Shown here: piece by piece, positions 6,029 to 8,629 of the stretch | Numbering within the stretch: the first letter of the stretch is position 1 | Layout: the number at the start of each line of letters is the position of its first letter | NCBI GenBank assembly: GCA_015489295.1 | Contig: WGAB01000107.1 | Location: 1 to 8,629, forward strand | Direction of reading: 5' to 3' | DNA from: Caldifarciminota bacterium | GTDB taxonomy: Bacteria; WOR-3; Hydrothermia; WGAB01 | Length of the DNA: 8,629 bases | Made by a program: the position numbers and the translations under genes | The notes under the pieces: model-generated | Database searches by the model: none | The model's input: the letters and a program-made list of their open reading frames with translations, nothing else | Told to the model about the DNA's origin: nothing

Positions 6029-7324
6029 ATGCCCTGGGCGAAGATCTTTCAGGCAGATAGTCGGGTGATGTCTGAGTTGAGCGATGAGAGCGTGGATCTG
6101 GTGATCACCTCTCCTCCGTACTGGCATATTAAAGACTATGGCGTGCCAAACCAAATTGGATATGGCCAAAGCCTGCACGAATATTTGCAGGATCTCTATC
6201 GGGTGTGGAAGGAAGTATATCGAGTCTTGCGCCCAGGTCGCAGGTTGTGCATCAACATTGGAGACCAATTTGCCCGTTCTGTTATTTACGGCCGTTACAA
6301 AGTTATTCCTCTTCATGCAGAGGTGATTGCCCAGGCTGAGCAACTCGGCTTCGATTACATGGGGGCCATCATATGGCAAAAGCGTACCACCATGAACACC
6401 ACAGGGGGGGCGGTGGTCATGGGCTCGTTTCCTTACCCCCCTAATGGCATCGTAGAGATCGATTACGAATTCATCCTGATTTTCAAAAAGCCGGGGAAAT
6501 CCAACCGACCGGATAACGCAGTTAAAGAAGCATCCAGGCTAACGAAGGAGGAATGGAAAACTTATTTTGCAGGGCACTGGCATTTTGGAGGGGCACGTCA
6601 AATAGACCATGAGGCCGTTTTCCCTCCAGAACTGCCCCGCCGCCTCATCAAAATGTTTTCCTTTGTAGGCGAAACCGTTCTGGATCCCTTTGCAGGGAGC
6701 GGAACAACTCTGGAGCAGGCATTGTTGCTGGAGCGAAATACCATCGGCTATGAAATCCACCCACGTTTTGCCCAGAAAATCTATACCCGCCTGAGTAAAC
6801 TTAAAGAGGAAAGTCCGCTGTTCGCGTTCTCTATAGACTTCCGCCAGCGCGCTGTAGAGCAGGGAGGAGCCTTACCTTCGGTAGATGAGTATGTGCCCCG
6901 GATCCAAGACGCGCGCCCTGTAATAGACCCCAAGCACTTTCGTTTCGGCTCGGACTCCTACTACCGGGTGCGGGCTGTTCATGGCGAAAACTTGGTTCTG
7001 GATACCGGCTTGCAGGTGGGGCTCTTGGGCGTCGAGATTACCCGTCCGGACGAGTTTCGTTTCTATGTGGAGCAGACTCTTCGAGGAAGACAGGTGTTTC
7101 TGAAATTCGATCGGCCAGAGGAAACTGTATCCCACAGTTATGTCCGGGCCTATGTTTACCTTAAGAATCGAATTTTCGTGAATGCTTATATTCTGAAGGC
7201 AGGAATGGGAAGACCCAGCCAGGAGAAACATCGATTTCGTAGCAAGTTTCTACGCATCTGGAGGGCACACAATGGCGAAAGAATGGATCCTCAACATGGC
7301 CACCAACCGTTGGGGGCTGAATAA
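6029..7324 (+). CDS. DNA (cytosine-N4)-type methyltransferase with C-terminal SNase-like domain, MjaI-type partner
   Basis: This 431-residue enzyme should methylate an exocyclic amino group in DNA and protect the host from the endonuclease encoded next. The order of motifs is beta class: the catalytic TSPPYW (27-32) comes first and the S-adenosylmethionine-binding DPFAGSGTT (219-227) later. A serine before PPY is typical of N4-cytosine enzymes, and IGYEIHPRFAQ (239-249) follows motif I. The region between, including 120-200, should hold target recognition. Residues about 304-416 form an extra domain that reads as an SNase fold (YRVRAVHGENLVLDTG, GLLGVEI, YVYLKNRIFVNAYILKAGMG). The SNase catalytic residues R35, E43 and R87 are replaced by G331, R339 and Y371, so nuclease activity is unlikely. 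The gene is lower in GC than its surroundings and its last 53 bases overlap the endonuclease gene. Confidence 0.92.
   Translation: MPWAKIFQADSRVMSELSDESVDLVITSPPYWHIKDYGVPNQIGYGQSLHEYLQDLYRVWKEVYRVLRPGRRLCINIGDQFARSVIYGRYKVIPLHAEVIAQAEQLGFDYMGAIIWQKRTTMNTTGGAVVMGSFPYPPNGIVEIDYEFILIFKKPGKSNRPDNAVKEASRLTKEEWKTYFAGHWHFGGARQIDHEAVFPPELPRRLIKMFSFVGETVLDPFAGSGTTLEQALLLERNTIGYEIHPRFAQKIYTRLSKLKEESPLFAFSIDFRQRAVEQGGALPSVDEYVPRIQDARPVIDPKHFRFGSDSYYRVRAVHGENLVLDTGLQVGLLGVEITRPDEFRFYVEQTLRGRQVFLKFDRPEETVSHSYVRAYVYLKNRIFVNAYILKAGMGRPSQEKHRFRSKFLRIWRAHNGERMDPQHGHQPLGAE
7260..7265 (+). promoter_or_regulatory. Shine-Dalgarno of the endonuclease gene, inside the methyltransferase gene
   Basis: GGAGGG lies 6 bases before the ATG at 7272. 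The endonuclease thus has its own ribosome site within the last codons of the methyltransferase, which allows translation to be coupled or tuned. Confidence 0.75.
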
Positions 7325-7949
7325 GAAAACCAGCGTAGGGCCTGTTGCACAGTGGATTCGTGAGGAAGAGCCCCGCACTGTTGAAGAATGGGAAGAGGCC
7401 TATAAACAGCGCCTGGCGCGCATGCTCAAAGAGAAGGGAATTCCCCTTTCTCCGGAGGATTATCTGCGGGCATTGGGGGAAAGGCTGTATGTGAAAATCA
7501 CGGAGGTTATTCGGTACGAAGTGGAAGAGGTTACGGAAGAAGACTGCATCGCTTATATCCATGACCTGGTCATTCGTCGCACCTTTGAAGGCTATCAACG
7601 CGAGTTAGAAACGGTCTACGCCCGGCTTCAGCAACAACTGGGCCTGCCCCTAGAACCCTGCCCCGACGAAGTCGACCGGCGTTATCATGTGGATTTCTGG
7701 ATCCCCCTTGCGGGGCGATACATAGGCATTCAAATTAAACCGATAACCTACATGCATCAGGAAGAGGTACACCGCTGGTTGCAATGGATGGAGGCGGCCC
7801 ATCGAAGGTTCACAAAGAAGTATGGAGGAAAGGTGTTCGTTATCTTTTCCAGGAAGCAGGGAAGGCATCACATTATCGCAAACCCGGAAGTCATTGAAGA
7901 GATTCGGAAAGAGGTAGAAAAAATTCAACGCGAAAACGCCAACCGGTGA
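7272..7949 (+). CDS. MjaI-family type II restriction endonuclease (predicted to cut CTAG)
   Basis: The protein has 225 residues. Its N-terminus KEWILNMATNRWGLN (3-17), followed by VGPVAQWIR (22-30) and TVEEWEEAY (36-44), matches what I know of the MjaI restriction endonuclease family, whose type member from Methanocaldococcus jannaschii recognises CTAG. A PD-(D/E)XK-like core is visible in the C-terminal half: D141 in HVDFWIP, then strand GIQIKP with Q154 and K156, so Q replaces the usual acidic residue. E111 in a preceding helix may complete the site. The adjacent N4-cytosine-type methyltransferase fits the pairing known for this family. The protein is rich in Glu, Lys and Arg, as in thermophile proteins, and its GC is lower than in the flanking genes. 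The CTAG specificity is inferred from the family, not shown. Confidence 0.85.
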   Translation: MAKEWILNMATNRWGLNKKTSVGPVAQWIREEEPRTVEEWEEAYKQRLARMLKEKGIPLSPEDYLRALGERLYVKITEVIRYEVEEVTEEDCIAYIHDLVIRRTFEGYQRELETVYARLQQQLGLPLEPCPDEVDRRYHVDFWIPLAGRYIGIQIKPITYMHQEEVHRWLQWMEAAHRRFTKKYGGKVFVIFSRKQGRHHIIANPEVIEEIRKEVEKIQRENANR

Positions 7950-7954
7950 GGAGG
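7949..7954 (+). promoter_or_regulatory. Shine-Dalgarno overlapping the endonuclease stop codon
   Basis: AGGAGG begins on the last base of the endonuclease TGA and lies 5 bases before the GTG at 7960. It supports GTG as the start of the next gene. The nearer ATG at 7955 is in a frame that stops after ten codons. Confidence 0.75.
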
Positions 7955-7959
7955 ATGCC

Positions 7960-8629
7960 GTGCATTACCAAAAGATTGGGATGCTGACCGTGTTGCTGGC
8001 CGGGGTGCTCTCGGCCCAAACCTTCGAGTCGCAGCAGAACCTGGATTTCCGCCTCTGGATGGCGAGCCCGTTGTTGCATGTGGCCTCTTACGAAATCGGG
8101 GCCCTGGACCTCTCCTATGGCCGGGGGATCGTGGGGAGTTACCTGAACCCCGCCGCTTTGGCCCGGGGCGATGGCATCCGCCAGGTGTATGTGGGGGTGT
8201 CCCTGCCCAAGAGCACCCAGACCTTTCTGAGTCTCCCCATCCTGACCGGGGATACCGAGGGCTCGGTGGTCCTGGATCTGGAGGTGCCCACCACTCTAAA
8301 CCTTCAGGATGCGGGTGGCCTGGATTTCCTGGGGCTCCGGCAACGGCTGGGGCCCTGGCACTTTGGAGCCGGTTTCTGGGCCCCGGAGCGCGCGGGTGGG
8401 CGCGCCCGCGGCACCTTCGCCCTGACCTCACCCGTGACCTTTGATTCGGTACCCACCCAGTACGTGTCCGGCGACGGAGATACGGTCAACATCGTGTGGC
8501 AGCTCACCGGCTACGGCCGGGCCGAAGGGCTCCTGGAGGGCTCGCTGGAATACCGCACCCAGCCCTTTTTCCTGCGGGTGGCCCGACGGTTCGGGCCCCT
8601 CAGCGTGGGCGTGGGCTACGACCTGGAAC
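7960..8629 (+). CDS. Secreted, probable outer-membrane beta-barrel protein (3' end outside window)
   Basis: The frame is open from the GTG at 7960 to the window edge (223 codons). The N-terminus is a signal peptide: MHYQKIG, a hydrophobic LTVLLAGVL, then a likely signal peptidase I site after LSA and before QTFES. The mature part begins with a stretch like those of outer-membrane porin-type proteins (ALDLSYGRGIVGSYLNPAALARG, split around S52-G59), where an N-P-A-A-L motif follows the first strand. Alternating patterns and aromatic residues (RVARRFGPLSVGVGYDLE) suggest beta strands of a barrel. I cannot name the family; the NPAA motif recalls PorV/FadL-like barrels. GC is high again, so this is resident DNA rather than part of the island. 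An internal ATG at 7981 would lose the basic start of the signal peptide. Confidence 0.75.
   Translation, partial: MHYQKIGMLTVLLAGVLSAQTFESQQNLDFRLWMASPLLHVASYEIGALDLSYGRGIVGSYLNPAALARGDGIRQVYVGVSLPKSTQTFLSLPILTGDTEGSVVLDLEVPTTLNLQDAGGLDFLGLRQRLGPWHFGAGFWAPERAGGRARGTFALTSPVTFDSVPTQYVSGDGDTVNIVWQLTGYGRAEGLLEGSLEYRTQPFFLRVARRFGPLSVGVGYDLE

Noticed and set aside
5212..6030. 272-codon minus-strand frame opposite the YwiC-like gene
   Set aside because: It is rich in Gln, Pro and Lys with no domain, the complement of a membrane protein's hydrophobic codons.
6938..7276. Active nuclease fused to the methyltransferase (type IIG/IIC-like enzyme)
   Set aside because: The SNase-like domain lacks the equivalents of R35, E43 and R87, and a separate endonuclease gene follows, so cleavage by this domain is unlikely.
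7955..7987. ATG at 7955 as the start of the last gene
   Set aside because: Its frame reaches TGA after ten codons. The GTG at 7960 gives a long open frame with a signal peptide.

Overview
The window is tightly packed, GC-rich bacterial DNA, with every gene on the + strand. The organism is Gram-negative: it carries four lipid A biosynthesis activities (LpxD, LpxC, FabZ and LpxA), and the last gene looks like an outer-membrane barrel protein with a signal peptide. LpxC and FabZ are fused in one polypeptide, as in Bacteroidota and some other diderm phyla. The GC content is high, the promoters are TATAAT-like, and the closest restriction-modification relatives I recognise are known from thermophilic archaea. 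An uncultured or thermophilic diderm lineage (FCB-like or a candidate phylum) would fit, but I cannot assign a species.

Positions 2-3956 form a lipid A operon. It runs lpxD (3' part only), lpxC-fabZ, lpxA, a Gfo/Idh/MocA oxidoreductase and an isoprenylcysteine-methyltransferase-like membrane protein. The first three junctions are ATGA overlaps and the fourth overlaps by 11 bases, which implies one transcript with coupled translation. LpxA adds the first acyl chain to UDP-GlcNAc, LpxC deacetylates the product, and LpxD adds the second chain. FabZ makes the acyl-ACP precursors. The oxidoreductase beside lpxA is a candidate for the UDP-GlcNAc 3-dehydrogenase (GnnA) step that leads to amide-rich lipid A.

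Positions 4041-5964 hold a DUF1648 membrane protein, a TetR-family regulator and a YwiC-like polytopic membrane protein. The first two each have a TATACT -10 box very close to the start codon, so their mRNAs may be leaderless or nearly so. An imperfect palindrome over the second -10 box is a candidate TetR operator.

Positions about 5961-7949 are a restriction-modification island with visibly lower GC. A beta-class N4-cytosine-type methyltransferase overlaps by 53 bases an MjaI-family endonuclease gene, whose family cuts CTAG. The methyltransferase carries an extra C-terminal domain that reads as a staphylococcal-nuclease (SNase) fold with its catalytic residues replaced. CTAG occurs only once in the 8.6 kb, inside the endonuclease gene itself. 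The GC-rich gene after the island starts with a GTG whose ribosome binding site overlaps the endonuclease stop codon. It encodes a secreted, probably outer-membrane, protein that runs off the window.

No stretch of more than 300 bases lacks a gene. I saw no RNA gene, CRISPR array, insertion sequence or clear intrinsic terminator.
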